Assembly (NCBI GenBank): GCA_028285345.1
Contig: JANQPT010000014.1
Coordinates: 186,001 to 250,000 of the forward strand
DNA: 64,000 bases
DNA from: Planctomycetales bacterium
GTDB lineage: Bacteria > Planctomycetota > Planctomycetia > Planctomycetales > Planctomycetaceae
Direction of reading: 5' to 3'
This document shows, piece by piece, positions 18,090 through 27,070 of this stretch. Below the pieces are notes generated by a model. The model saw only the letters and a program-made list of their open reading frames with translations. It was not told the DNA's origin and searched no databases. The translations under genes and the position numbers were made by a program. The number at the start of each line of letters is the position of its first letter. The first letter of the stretch is position 1.

Positions 18090-18980
18090 ATGGGCATCGA
18101 AAATCGGGACTACGTTCGCGGCGGCGGAGGCGGCACAGGCGGAAGCTATGGAGGCTATGCCGCCGCTGGCGACTATTGGGCGGTGAAGTTTCTATTGATC
18201 GCCAACATAGCGGTGTTCATTTTGCAGAATGTGTGGGTTGGAGGCGCCAACTTTCATCAACCGGCCGGTGTCGTTACGCAATATCTTCAGCTCAGCCTAA
18301 CGGACATTCAAAATTTTCAGTTGTGGCGATTCGTGACATACGGATTTTGTCACGGCAGCCTAATGCACATCTTTTTCAACATGTTTGTGTTGTGGATGTT
18401 CGGGCGACTAGTTGAGCCGATCTATGGTTCGCGCGAGTTTCTGGCGTTTTATCTCACAGGAGTCGTCTTTAGCGGTCTCTGTTTTATTGTGATTCAGAGA
18501 TTCAACGGCGGTCTGAATCCCGTCATCGGCGCCTCGGGAGGTGTGAACTCCGTCGTCTTCTTGTGCGCGATGATCTATCCCCGCATGACGGTCCTGTTTA
18601 TGTTTGTGATCCCGGTCGAGTTTCGGTTTTTGGCGATCGGGTATGCACTGATCGATTTGTTCGGTGCGATCAATCCGCAACAGGGTTCGGTCATTGCCCA
18701 TTCGGCGCACCTGGGCGGCGCGGCTTTCGGCGTGGCCTATAAATATTTCGGCTGGCGGATTATGCCGTTGCTGCAATTCCGGCGGAGGAACTGGAAACTC
18801 CCCAAGCGGCGGCCGAAACCGAATCCCGAAATCCGCGCCTACCGGCCCCCCGAGGAGAACTTGGAAAGCCGGGTCGACGAGATTCTGGTCAAGATTCAGC
18901 AGCAGGGAGAGCAGAGTCTCACCGACGAGGAGCGTCAAGTTCTCACCGACGCCAGCCAACGCTACAAGGACCGCAAGTAG
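18090..18980 (+). CDS. Rhomboid-family intramembrane serine protease
   Basis: This 296-residue protease has six membrane helices. The catalytic Ser lies in GASGG (S149) and the catalytic His in AHSAHLGG (H207). The HxxxN of helix 2 is HIFFN (H93, N97). It cleaves transmembrane substrates within the bilayer. The N-terminus is unusual for a GGGGGTGGSYGG low-complexity run before helix 1, and the C-terminal 65 residues form a charged cytoplasmic tail with an acidic helix. I chose ATG 18090 although its ribosome site is poor; ATG 18039 is an alternative that adds 17 residues. A TATAAT-like sequence at 18014 may be its -10. The LRR gene starts 28 bases downstream. Confidence 0.9.
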   Translation: MGIENRDYVRGGGGGTGGSYGGYAAAGDYWAVKFLLIANIAVFILQNVWVGGANFHQPAGVVTQYLQLSLTDIQNFQLWRFVTYGFCHGSLMHIFFNMFVLWMFGRLVEPIYGSREFLAFYLTGVVFSGLCFIVIQRFNGGLNPVIGASGGVNSVVFLCAMIYPRMTVLFMFVIPVEFRFLAIGYALIDLFGAINPQQGSVIAHSAHLGGAAFGVAYKYFGWRIMPLLQFRRRNWKLPKRRPKPNPEIRAYRPPEENLESRVDEILVKIQQQGEQSLTDEERQVLTDASQRYKDRK

Positions 18981-19008
18981 CGCGGCGGCCGTTCAGCGAC
19001 CGACCGTC

Positions 19009-20658
19009 ATGTCACTCTCACGCTATTTTGATCGCCGATCGCAGCGGCTTAGCCTGCAACATCGCCGGCTCGGTTCTGTCGTCTTCGTTCTCGCACTGCT
19101 GATCGGCTGCGGTCTCACGCACGCAAACGACACGGCCAGCACAACCGCCGAGAAACTGCAAGCCGCCGGCGCGCGACTCGAATTCGACGACGAAGGTCAG
19201 ATCGTCGCCGTCGATCTATCGCACGCGACCGAAGTCAACGCCGGTCTGCCCCACCTACGAGGGCTCGGGTCGCTACGGCGTTTGAGACTTCCGCCGAGAA
19301 TCAATGCCGACGGATTGGCGCAACTCAGCGGGCTAAAACGGCTGGAGGCGCTCGATCTACGCCCGTATCCGCAGATTACGGACACTGAATTCCAATCGTT
19401 GCCGCCGCTTCCCGGATTGCGCCGGCTGCGGCTGCCGACGCGGGTTACGGATCGTTCGCTCCGATTGCTCGCCAAATTCCCGAAAGTTCAAGAGTTGGAT
19501 ATCTCTTACTGCCGACAGATCGACGGAAAGGGACTCTCCTTCCTCCAGGCACTGCCGCAGTTGAGGACTTTGAACCTGCGCGGTAACGCCAGGATCACCG
19601 ACGACTCGCTGGGTCATCTCGCCCAACTCGGCTCTCTCGAGTCGATAGATCTTTCCCAATGCCCGATCACGACGGCCGGCTTGCAGCATTTGGCGCCATT
19701 GCGACAACTCAAACATCTCGACCTTTCCCAGACCAGGGTTAACAGCGCGGCGATTGAGCAGTTGGCTCGGCATTCCTCGCTGGAGTCGTTGCAGTTGGAA
19801 CTGACGCCGATGAAGAATCCCGATCTGCGTCCGCTGGCGAAGCTAACCCAGCTGCGCCGGCTGACGTTGCCGCCGGGAGTGCAGGACATCACGCCGCTGA
19901 CGTCGCTGCCGCAATTGGAGGTGCTCTCGCTCCGTGACGGCGATTTCGGCGACGAACAACTCGTGCATCTGAAGCGGTTGCCTCAATTGAGACAACTGCA
20001 ACTCGCCGGACTGCCGGTCACCGATGCGGGATTGGCGGAGTTATCGACAATCAACCGGCTCGAATCGCTCGGACTCAGTAACACACAAGTGACCGACGCG
20101 GGGCTGCTCCATTTGAGGCCGCACAAGAAGTTGCGGAAGATTTCCGTCCGGAGCACGGCAGTCACACTGTCGGGAATCGTGGCACTGTTCACGGAGATGC
20201 AAGGCCGAACACTCGGCGAAGCGCTGTTCGCGATCGACGCCGCACAGTTGGATGTCGACGGTGCGGTGATCAGCATTAACGTGGCTGGCACGGAATTCGG
20301 CGACGCCGAGCTCAAAAAAATCGGCGTTTTGAAGAGCCTGCGTGAGGCGAACTTCACCGCGACCAGAGTCACCGATACCGGAATGCAGTACATCGCCGGC
20401 TTGCACGAGTTGCGGGAGCTATTTCTGGCAAAGTGCGACATCAGCGACCGGGGCCTGTCGCACTTGGCCGGCCTGCGAAAACTGGAAGTGCTCAACGTTT
20501 ACGGCACCAAGATGACGACCGCGAGCTTGGAACACTTCAAGGGTCTGCCAAACCTCAGAATGCTGTATGTCACGGACCTCAAACTGAAGGCGGCGGCGGT
20601 GGAGCAGTTGAAGAAAACGCTGCCGAAGCTGGTGGTGACGCAATTCACGGAGGAGTAA
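19009..20658 (+). CDS. Leucine-rich-repeat lipoprotein
   Basis: This 549-residue protein has a basic N-terminus, a hydrophobic core and a lipobox-like LLIGC (Cys34), so it is probably lipid-anchored after export. From about residue 75 to the end it is built of leucine-rich repeats of roughly 24 residues, with the consensus L-x-x-L-x-x-L-x-L-x-x-T-x-(I/V)-T-D-x-G-L, typical of the abundant planctomycete LRR proteins. There is a break near 390-420, where an AQLDVDGAVISIN segment does not fit the repeat. Likely a protein-binding scaffold in the envelope. It follows the rhomboid gene closely and may share its transcript; a substrate-protease link is speculation. Confidence 0.85.
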   Translation: MSLSRYFDRRSQRLSLQHRRLGSVVFVLALLIGCGLTHANDTASTTAEKLQAAGARLEFDDEGQIVAVDLSHATEVNAGLPHLRGLGSLRRLRLPPRINADGLAQLSGLKRLEALDLRPYPQITDTEFQSLPPLPGLRRLRLPTRVTDRSLRLLAKFPKVQELDISYCRQIDGKGLSFLQALPQLRTLNLRGNARITDDSLGHLAQLGSLESIDLSQCPITTAGLQHLAPLRQLKHLDLSQTRVNSAAIEQLARHSSLESLQLELTPMKNPDLRPLAKLTQLRRLTLPPGVQDITPLTSLPQLEVLSLRDGDFGDEQLVHLKRLPQLRQLQLAGLPVTDAGLAELSTINRLESLGLSNTQVTDAGLLHLRPHKKLRKISVRSTAVTLSGIVALFTEMQGRTLGEALFAIDAAQLDVDGAVISINVAGTEFGDAELKKIGVLKSLREANFTATRVTDTGMQYIAGLHELRELFLAKCDISDRGLSHLAGLRKLEVLNVYGTKMTTASLEHFKGLPNLRMLYVTDLKLKAAAVEQLKKTLPKLVVTQFTEE

Positions 20659-20890
20659 ACGCGAACGGAATTTCGTGTTTGTGTGTCTTTGGCTTCTGAT
20701 GTGCTATTTCATTACCGTTGCGGTCACCAAACGATGTGCCGAGGAGTTCGCCGCTGCCGTTCCTGAAGACCTGAGCACGGCGAGTTGAAGATCCTGGCCC
20801 ATCTTTACAACGGAGATATGAACATGGAGCAGCTTCACATCAGCTGCGTCCATTCGGCAGGCATCTCGTTCTACGTGAAACTTATCAGGG

Positions 20891-21045
20891 GGTGGCCGCG
20901 ATTGCGCAGCAATCGGGGCAGGCTGAGCCTGCAAGAGGCTGCAATTTCAACGGTCAATAAAACTGCGGTTTCCAATCGCAGGGAACGGTGAAATTGCGGC
21001 CTCCTGTGCCTGCGGCACCCCGATTGCTGCGCAATCGCGGCCACC
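20891..21045. repeat. REPIN-like element, 155 bp with perfect 28-bp inverted ends
   Basis: The end arms 20891-20918 and 21018-21045 are perfect reverse complements. Each carries its own hairpin GATTGC-gca-GCAATC (or its mirror) and a terminal GGTGGCC/GGCCACC. Complementarity continues imperfectly inward (for example GGCTGCAATTTCAACG against CGGTGAAATTGCGGCC), leaving a small central loop with hairpin CTGCG/CGCAG. No coding capacity. Confidence 0.8.
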
Positions 21046-21114
21046 AGAGAAAGTTTTCGCTGTCGCGCGCATTCTGTGGAATGCACCCGCTGAAGGCAAT
21101 TTCCGCGGCTGGGA

Positions 21115-21163
21115 TTGACAGGTCAGACAATATGTCTTAAACATGCCTCAGACTAAGTGTCTG
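21115..21163 (+). promoter_or_regulatory. Promoter and paired dyad operators of the BlaI-type locus
   Basis: TTGACA (21115-21120) followed 17 bases later by TAAACA (21138-21143) is a plausible promoter. The dyad AGACA-ata-TGTCT (21125-21137) lies exactly in the spacer. A second dyad, CAGAC-taagt-GTCTG (21149-21163), lies 25 bases on, just before the AAGGAGG ribosome site. BlaI/MecI dimers bind such short dyads in this position, so autorepression is a good inference. Confidence 0.6.
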
Positions 21164-21184
21164 TTTCAAGGAGGAAACCGATCG

Positions 21185-21562
21185 ATGCCCCCCGATCATT
21201 TGCGGATTGCCGATGCCGAACTCGCAGTGCTCGAGGTCCTGTGGGACGACGGCCCGCAGACGATTCGGCAAATTGCTCAGCGCGTTTATCCCGGCGGCGC
21301 GACGTCCGAATATGCCACCGTGCAAAAACTGCTCACGCGGTTGGAGCAAAAAAGCTGCGTTTCGCGCAATCGCGACGCGCCCGCCCACATTTTTGCAGCC
21401 GCCATCGAACGCGACCGCCTGATCGGCGAGCAGTTGGCACAAGTCGCCGAGAAACTCTGCGACGGTTCGCTCACACCGCTGCTGCTGCACCTGACGGGAA
21501 AGGTCCGCCTCAAGAAGCGGGAACGCGAAATGCTTCGCAAGTTGATTGACGACGCACAATAA
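21185..21562 (+). CDS. BlaI/MecI/CopY-family transcriptional repressor
   Basis: This 125-residue winged-helix regulator has the family pattern: an initial LRIADAELAVLEVLW helix, then QTIRQIAQRVYP, then the recognition helix EYATVQKLLTRLEQK, and a wing ending near 70. A C-terminal dimerisation helix bundle follows. The ATG at 21185 has AAGGAGG ten bases upstream, so the in-frame ATG at 21143 is not needed. It is the first gene of a locus with an M56 peptidase sensor (BlaR1-type), the usual partner that inactivates the repressor by proteolysis. It is likely self-regulated through the dyads just upstream. Confidence 0.92.
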   Translation: MPPDHLRIADAELAVLEVLWDDGPQTIRQIAQRVYPGGATSEYATVQKLLTRLEQKSCVSRNRDAPAHIFAAAIERDRLIGEQLAQVAEKLCDGSLTPLLLHLTGKVRLKKREREMLRKLIDDAQ

Positions 21563-21609
21563 CCGCTCCGCGGCCGCCGCACGGGCCGGAGCCTGAATCG
21601 AGTACTGAA

Positions 21610-22569
21610 ATGACTGTCGACAAGAAGACGTTCCCAAAGCCGTCTTTGCGATTGGCCCGCGTCGCTTGCATCGCAATTTGGGCCGCGCTGGTCTCATTAC
21701 CCCTCGTCAGCAGCGGTGAAGATGGCACTCGAGCGTTTGGTCAGTCGGCTGAGTCTGCAGCGGGAGGCATTAAGCACAACTACTACAAAGTAGACTGCCG
21801 CATTGTGGATCGGCAGGATCAATCAGGCGACCCCGATTTTCAAACAGAGATGGTCGTGCGCGGAGATCGGGTTCCGGACCTTTCCATGCTCGATGATCCG
21901 CTCGCACCTCTGCTGATAGGCGGCTATGACTGCCACGTGCGGGTGCTGGACGGAAAAGGAGAGTGGGTGAGACTCGTTGCCACGATCGTGATGTCGGAGG
22001 AGGCGACGGAGCAAGAATCGGGCGACGACCCGAACGCGACCGCCGAGCAAGAGTCTGAGCCTGCCACCCGCACGATACGATCGATCACGAAGGTAAAATT
22101 GGGCGATAAAGTCACAATGCCGATCGACGGCAACCGTGATCCCGCAAAAGCCCGCCGCGTGGCCGTGTTTGTTGTCACGCGCCTCAAACCGTCCGAAATT
22201 CAACCGGTGGACTTCGAGGAGGAATACTTCGCAGCGCCGATCGGTGAAACACCAAACAAGGATGCGATCAGAGATGTTCTCTTACGCCGGTATGGCAATG
22301 TTTCAAAGCTCTTGCCGTTCGTGCGCGTGAAGGACATCACGATCCTCAATCTGGACGCGAAACCGCTCGCGGGACCGCGGATGCCGGTGCGCGATTATCC
22401 GCTAGTAGGACGGGCGCGAATGAAGAAGTATCGTTACAACTGCTTGGCGGAGTTCGAATGGGTTATCCAATTGCGGTCGGCTTTGCTGTTCAATGTCGAA
22501 TTCCATTACAGGCGGTCTGTCAAATTAGACCATGACCATCTCATTCGCGAGGATGCCGGCGGGGAATAA
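21610..22569 (+). CDS. Secreted paralogue of the M56 sensor's extracellular domain
   Basis: This 319-residue protein has an N-terminal signal peptide (hydrophobic near 15-35) and no other membrane helix. Its mature part aligns along its length with the C-terminal 270 residues of the next protein. Matched pairs include YKVDCRIVDR with YHVKCRIIER, VRVLDGKGEWV with LRVLEGEGDMV, VTMPIDG with VAIPLDG, DYPLVGRARMKKYRYNC with NYPLVGLAKQKQLHYKC, and DHDHLIRED with DQDSLIRAD. It is thus a free version of the sensor's ectodomain, lying between the repressor (47 bases) and the sensor (26 bases). It might bind the same signal or the sensor itself. The ATG has a CGAGTACTGAA leader with no strong ribosome site. 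Confidence 0.8.
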   Translation: MTVDKKTFPKPSLRLARVACIAIWAALVSLPLVSSGEDGTRAFGQSAESAAGGIKHNYYKVDCRIVDRQDQSGDPDFQTEMVVRGDRVPDLSMLDDPLAPLLIGGYDCHVRVLDGKGEWVRLVATIVMSEEATEQESGDDPNATAEQESEPATRTIRSITKVKLGDKVTMPIDGNRDPAKARRVAVFVVTRLKPSEIQPVDFEEEYFAAPIGETPNKDAIRDVLLRRYGNVSKLLPFVRVKDITILNLDAKPLAGPRMPVRDYPLVGRARMKKYRYNCLAEFEWVIQLRSALLFNVEFHYRRSVKLDHDHLIREDAGGE

Positions 22570-22595
22570 TCCTCGCACGCCGCACGGAGCAAATC

Positions 22596-24611
22596 ATGCT
22601 GTCAGCAATATTCGATGTCGTGCTCGCCAACGCAGTAATGGTTACGCTGTTGGCCATGGCAGTCGCGGTGGTCGCGCACATTTGTCGGCGTCCGGCGATC
22701 ATGCATACTTTGTGGCTGTTGGTGATTCTGAAATTCATCACACCGCCCCTGGTTTCGCTGCCGGTTCCCGAAATCCCTTGGCAGATATCTTCCCAGGCGG
22801 AAACCGACATAGAGACTGCGCTGGCTCCGGAAATCCCGCTGCAAACAGGACCGGCGTACGATACTGATTTCGCTGACAACTTCGTTGTCGTCGCCAGTGG
22901 GCCGCAGATCGAGACCGTCGCTCATCCAACAGCAGTCGCAGGTCGGCCAAATGAAGTGCCGTGGCTGATTCTCTCACTCTGGGCTGTTGGCACGGCGACG
23001 TATTTGCTGCTGTTGTTACGGCGTATGTGGCGATTTCGCCGTTTCGCACAGTTTACGGCGGCTGCGCCCGACTCGTGGCAACTTGAAGCCCAGCAGATTG
23101 CAGCCAAACTGCGAATAGACCAATCTCCGCAAATCCGGACCATCACGGCGCGGATTTCCCCGCTCTTGTGGCACAGCGGCGGCCAGGTTGTGATCCTGCT
23201 GCCCGCGGAGTTATTGTCCCGCCTCTCTGACGACCAGGTACGCAGCATTCTAACTCACGAACTAGCTCACCTGCGTCGCCGCGATCACTGGACACGCCGG
23301 CTGATGGCGCTGGTCACGGCGGTCTATTGGTGGCATCCGGTTCTCTGGTGGGCGCGGCGGGGGTTGCTGCAGGCGGAGGAACAGTGCTGCGATGCGCTGG
23401 TCGTCGGCACATTTCCGGAACGCAGCCGCGACTATGCGGCGGCGCTGCTGCAAACAATCGACTTTCTCTCAGGCGCTCGCCCGCCGTTGCCCGCGTCGGC
23501 AATGGCGTTCGGCCAGGGCCGAATTCTCAAACGGAGGTTTGAAATGATTTTGGACAAAGGAGTGTCCGCGAAAATGACTTGGAAGATGAGAAGCTTAATC
23601 TGGGCCGCGGGATTCGCCGTGCTGGCGTGCTCGCCATTTGTTGCGGCCGAAGTCAAGCCGGCCGACCCGCCGAAACCGAAAGTGATCGACGCTTCGGCGG
23701 CGGCGTATGATAAGGTCGCTCCCGCTGTGCGAAAAAGCAAGCCTGGCAATCAATCCAAGATCTACTCCGGCAAGAAGACCATCTACCACGTTAAGTGTCG
23801 GATTATCGAACGCCGACAGTCCAAACCTGACAAATTGATCGAACCGCAATTGGCGCTGTATGCGGGCAAGAAAGGTTCGCTGAGGATCGGCGGAGAGCAG
23901 CCGATCCAGATTCCGCAGTCGAAGGGGACCTCAAGCATAGAGTTGGTCGACATCGGAAACTCATTGGAACTTCGTGTGCTTGAAGGCGAAGGGGATATGG
24001 TGACTGTTCACGCTGTGATTGAATCGACTCCGGGAGTGACGACCGGAAAACACCGCGATCCGGAGAACTCCGGAAAAATTGCCAGAGAATACACCCATGT
24101 GCACACGCACAAACTGCGCGTCGTTGAATCGATCCGCTTAGGTGGTACCGTGGCGATTCCGCTCGATGGGAGCACAAACCTTAAGACTGCAAAGCATGTC
24201 GTCGAGATTATGGTCCGACGGCTGGGACGGGCGCAGCCCGGCAACGAGGACGAAGCGGTAATCATCATGCCCTCACCTGATGACAACGCTCCATCCAAGC
24301 AACAGATTCGCAGCGCCCTTGAAAAATTGATTCAGGAAAAGGAACAAGGCAACGTCTCCTTACATTCCAAGTCGGCAATTAAAAACCTTCGCGTGACGGT
24401 CGAAAGGACCGTCGACAAAACGGGCCCGGCGAAGAATTATCCGTTGGTCGGGTTGGCAAAACAAAAACAACTACATTACAAGTGCACCGCTAATTTTGAC
24501 TTTGTCCGCACCTCGGATTGGCCGGTACCGCTCACTCACAAAGAAGCCCGCCAAGAAGTCTTCTACATTGACCAAGACTCACTGATCCGCGCCGACGCAG
24601 AGAAGAAGTAG
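22596..24611 (+). CDS. BlaR1/MecR1-type M56 metallopeptidase sensor
   Basis: This 671-residue membrane protein has hydrophobic helices near 5-28, 35-55 and 128-148. A cytoplasmic zinc peptidase domain carries the HELAH motif (221-225) in ILTHELAHLRRRDHW. A further helix lies at about 245-262, and a last helix near 330-350 precedes a long extracytoplasmic domain (about 365-671). In BlaR1 and MecR1 the outer domain senses a beta-lactam. Here it is not a penicillin-binding fold that I recognise, but a domain also encoded as the separate secreted protein just upstream. The expected action is proteolytic relief of the BlaI-type repressor. An intrinsic terminator follows. Confidence 0.88.
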   Translation: MLSAIFDVVLANAVMVTLLAMAVAVVAHICRRPAIMHTLWLLVILKFITPPLVSLPVPEIPWQISSQAETDIETALAPEIPLQTGPAYDTDFADNFVVVASGPQIETVAHPTAVAGRPNEVPWLILSLWAVGTATYLLLLLRRMWRFRRFAQFTAAAPDSWQLEAQQIAAKLRIDQSPQIRTITARISPLLWHSGGQVVILLPAELLSRLSDDQVRSILTHELAHLRRRDHWTRRLMALVTAVYWWHPVLWWARRGLLQAEEQCCDALVVGTFPERSRDYAAALLQTIDFLSGARPPLPASAMAFGQGRILKRRFEMILDKGVSAKMTWKMRSLIWAAGFAVLACSPFVAAEVKPADPPKPKVIDASAAAYDKVAPAVRKSKPGNQSKIYSGKKTIYHVKCRIIERRQSKPDKLIEPQLALYAGKKGSLRIGGEQPIQIPQSKGTSSIELVDIGNSLELRVLEGEGDMVTVHAVIESTPGVTTGKHRDPENSGKIAREYTHVHTHKLRVVESIRLGGTVAIPLDGSTNLKTAKHVVEIMVRRLGRAQPGNEDEAVIIMPSPDDNAPSKQQIRSALEKLIQEKEQGNVSLHSKSAIKNLRVTVERTVDKTGPAKNYPLVGLAKQKQLHYKCTANFDFVRTSDWPVPLTHKEARQEVFYIDQDSLIRADAEKK

Positions 24612-24640
24612 CGCATTGCCCCGACGGCGGCCCGCGGAAG

Positions 24641-24686
24641 AAAAAACAGCGGCCCGCGATCCCGATTGGGGTTGCGGGCCGTTTTT
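24641..24686. terminator. Bidirectional intrinsic terminator
   Basis: CGGCCCGC (24650-24657) pairs with GCGGGCCG (24674-24681). It is flanked by AAAAAA on the left and TTTTT on the right, so it can work on both strands. It closes the M56 locus, 38 bases after its stop, and could also serve a converging small gene. Confidence 0.8.
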
Positions 24687-24930
24687 AGTGTTCTATGATT
24701 TCCGTCGCGATCTGAGCCATTCCGCTTCCAGATTGCTCTCGCTTTTTCGCCCAGTTTTCGTCATCTTTGGGGGAAGGTTGCGGTGGGGCGTGAAGTCGTG
24801 GAAACCAGGTGTCGACAACGACCGGCGTCCGCTGGTGAGGCTTAGGAAAACCATGCGACTCAGCGAAGACGTAGCGGCCGGAGAAGAGAGTGGTGTTGTA
24901 TCCGGATTCCGATTTGAACGATTCGATCAA
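24685..24930 (-). CDS. Possible small hypothetical protein, 81 residues
   Basis: On the minus strand an 81-codon frame begins at TTG and ends exactly at the bidirectional terminator. Codon third positions are mostly G or C, as in neighbouring genes, and the composition (Pro, His, Trp, Tyr) looks protein-like. Against it, there is no evident ribosome site and I recognise no family. The A-tract on the left of the terminator would suit a minus-strand transcript here. Confidence 0.35.
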   Translation of the reverse strand: MIESFKSESGYNTTLFSGRYVFAESHGFPKPHQRTPVVVDTWFPRLHAPPQPSPKDDENWAKKREQSGSGMAQIATEIIEH

Positions 24931-24989
24931 GGCTCTATCAATTAAAGAGTTGCGCTGTCGGCAATCAGCGCAAGCCGTCCTCGATTTAT

Positions 24990-25017
24990 TTGACCGGCGG
25001 CTGTTGGCGGGTAGACT
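24990..25017 (+). promoter_or_regulatory. Putative dnaG-rpoD promoter
   Basis: TTGACC (24990-24995) and TAGACT (25012-25017) are separated by 16 bases and lie about 150 bases before dnaG. A second -35-like TTGACT at 25094 has no convincing -10. The rest of the stretch 24931-25167 shows nothing else. Confidence 0.4.
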
Positions 25018-25167
25018 TTACACAGACAACGGAGTGTCGTGACAGCGTCGCGGAGGCGGCAGCGGGCGAGCCTTTTTGTGCTCATCCGAACACTTGACTT
25101 TTTTCGTGTTTTCATCGATTTTTAACGTCGCGTTCCGCCGCATCTGTCACGGTTGCAGGAGTTGTCG

Positions 25168-27051
25168 GTGCCCCGCCAATCGTCGGAAGAATTCAAAGAG
25201 CTGGTGCGTTCGCGTACCGATATCGTCGGCCTGATCGGCGAAGGCATTTCGCTGCAGCCGCGGCGCGGTGGTCAGGAATTCGTCGGCCTCTGCCCGTTTC
25301 ACGACGACAGCAATCCGTCGCTCCGCGTTTATCCCGAGCGGCAATCATTTCGCTGTTGGTCCTGTAATACCGGAGGCGATTGCTTCGAATTCGTGATGCA
25401 AAGTGAGGGCGTCGGTTTTCGCGAGGCTTTGGAATTGCTTGCCACGCGGGCCAGAGTGGAACTTCCCAAAACCTTTCACCGTTCCTCGCAGGGCAACGGC
25501 ACCGGCAAGGCACAACTCTATGATGCGGTCGCCTGGGCAGAGCAGCAGTTTCACGATTGCCTCTTAAAGAGCCCGCAAGCCGCCGCGGCCCGCGAGTATC
25601 TCGCAGCGCGGGGATTTACCGAACAGACGATTTCAGACTTCCGGCTCGGCTTTCACCCCAATGAGTGGGAGTGGTTGATCAATCGGGCGCGGGGCAAATA
25701 CTCGCAAGCGTTGTTGGCGGAGGCGAGGCTGATTTCAGAGCGCGACGGCGGGCGCGGTTATTACGATTATTTCGTCGATCGGGTTTTGTTTCCAATTCGC
25801 GACATGCAGCGGCGCGCTGTTGCCTTTGGCGGACGAATTTTGCCGGGCAACACCAACGAAAATTTGCCCAAATACTTCAACAGCGTGGAGAGCGTGATCT
25901 TCACTAAGAGCCAGTTGCTGTACGGGTTAGATCACGCCCGCGACGCCATTCGCAAGAGCGAAACGGTCGTTGTCGTGGAAGGGTACACCGATTGCATTAC
26001 CGCTCATCAGTACGGACAGCAAAACGTGGTCGCGACGCTGGGAACGGCGCTCACAACGACTCATGTGACCAACCTGAAGCGATTTGCCCGCAACGTGGTG
26101 TTAGTGTTTGACGGAGACGAAGCGGGACAAGCGTCGGCCGATCGCGCGTTATCGAATTTCTTGGCTCAAGAGGTCAATTTGCGAATCCTGACTCTGGAGC
26201 ACGGCCTCGACCCGGCGGAATACTTGCAACAGCACGGACTCGGCGCGTTCGCGAATAAGATCACGAAGGCGCCCGAAGCCTGGCAGCATAAACTGAGATC
26301 AACGTTAAACAAATACGGACGTGACACAATTGACGGCCGCGACCGAATATTGAACGAAATGCTGGAAGTGGTGGCCGCCGTGCCGCACACAACACAAGCT
26401 GATGCAGGAAAGTGGCGGTCGCGCGAAGATTTGATTATCGGATCGCTTGTCCAGAGTATTCCAGGAGTCAAGGAACCGGCGGTCAGGCAGCAATTGGCCG
26501 AACTCCGTAAACGAAATCATGAACGCGGTCGCGAACGCCGATTCCACGCCGAACCGGCTCACGCAATGAATCACGATAACAACGGTGCGGCGCAGATCAA
26601 TCAAGACATTTCCAAAATCGACCGGAAGTTGGAACGCGAGTTATTGCAGATCATCTTCGCCGATCCGACGATTGTAACGGAAATGCGTGCACACGTTGAC
26701 TGTAACGAAATCCAAGACCCGCAGTTGCGAACACTGTTGGCTTGCTGCTACGAAATTGCGGATGCACGTGAGGAGCCTGCGTTGGCCCGCGTGCTGGCGA
26801 AGTTGGAGCACTCCGCCTTGAAAGGACTCGCTGTCTCATTGGATGAGGAAGCCCGCCGAAAAGGGATCAAAGCCGAGTTGCTGGAGCAGACATTGCCCTG
26901 CTTCAAGGACCGGCGCGATCCCAAATCTGCGGAACTCTCCGGTCGGTTGCGGACGCACACCGGAGGCGACCTAGATGATGAAACAGCGGCGATGTTACGC
27001 CGACATTCAGACATTAACAGCAAACGCGTCGTCAAACACAAGTTGGCATGA
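25168..27051 (+). CDS. dnaG: DNA primase DnaG
   Basis: This 627-residue primase makes RNA primers for replication. The N-terminal zinc-binding domain has C42-x2-H45 and C63-x2-C66. The RNA polymerase core follows ([12 protein letters not shown], then AFGGR). The TOPRIM region has VVVVEGYTD with E271 and [10 protein letters not shown] with D315 and D317. The C-terminal helicase-interaction domain (about 440-627) is present but divergent. I start it at GTG 25168, which has AGGAG seven bases before; an ATG five codons upstream overlaps that ribosome site. It is followed after 19 bases by the housekeeping sigma gene, a reduced form of the classic macromolecular-synthesis operon without rpsU. Confidence 0.96.
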   Translation: MPRQSSEEFKELVRSRTDIVGLIGEGISLQPRRGGQEFVGLCPFHDDSNPSLRVYPERQSFRCWSCNTGGDCFEFVMQSEGVGFREALELLATRARVELPKTFHRSSQGNGTGKAQLYDAVAWAEQQFHDCLLKSPQAAAAREYLAARGFTEQTISDFRLGFHPNEWEWLINRARGKYSQALLAEARLISERDGGRGYYDYFVDRVLFPIRDMQRRAVAFGGRILPGNTNENLPKYFNSVESVIFTKSQLLYGLDHARDAIRKSETVVVVEGYTDCITAHQYGQQNVVATLGTALTTTHVTNLKRFARNVVLVFDGDEAGQASADRALSNFLAQEVNLRILTLEHGLDPAEYLQQHGLGAFANKITKAPEAWQHKLRSTLNKYGRDTIDGRDRILNEMLEVVAAVPHTTQADAGKWRSREDLIIGSLVQSIPGVKEPAVRQQLAELRKRNHERGRERRFHAEPAHAMNHDNNGAAQINQDISKIDRKLERELLQIIFADPTIVTEMRAHVDCNEIQDPQLRTLLACCYEIADAREEPALARVLAKLEHSALKGLAVSLDEEARRKGIKAELLEQTLPCFKDRRDPKSAELSGRLRTHTGGDLDDETAAMLRRHSDINSKRVVKHKLA

Positions 27052-27070
27052 ACATCGCGGAGGACTCTCT

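Larger units (their letters stand above)
20659..21184. other. Intergenic region with REPIN-like element and BlaI-type control region
   Basis: This 526-base stretch has no convincing gene. Its first 230 bases are featureless by eye. A REPIN-like element lies at 20891-21045, and the likely promoter and operators of the following regulator occupy 21115-21163. Confidence 0.6.

Noticed and set aside
24616-24945. Plus-strand frame of 109 codons after the M56 gene
   Set aside because: It runs across the bidirectional terminator and has no ribosome site; the minus-strand frame there has better codon use.
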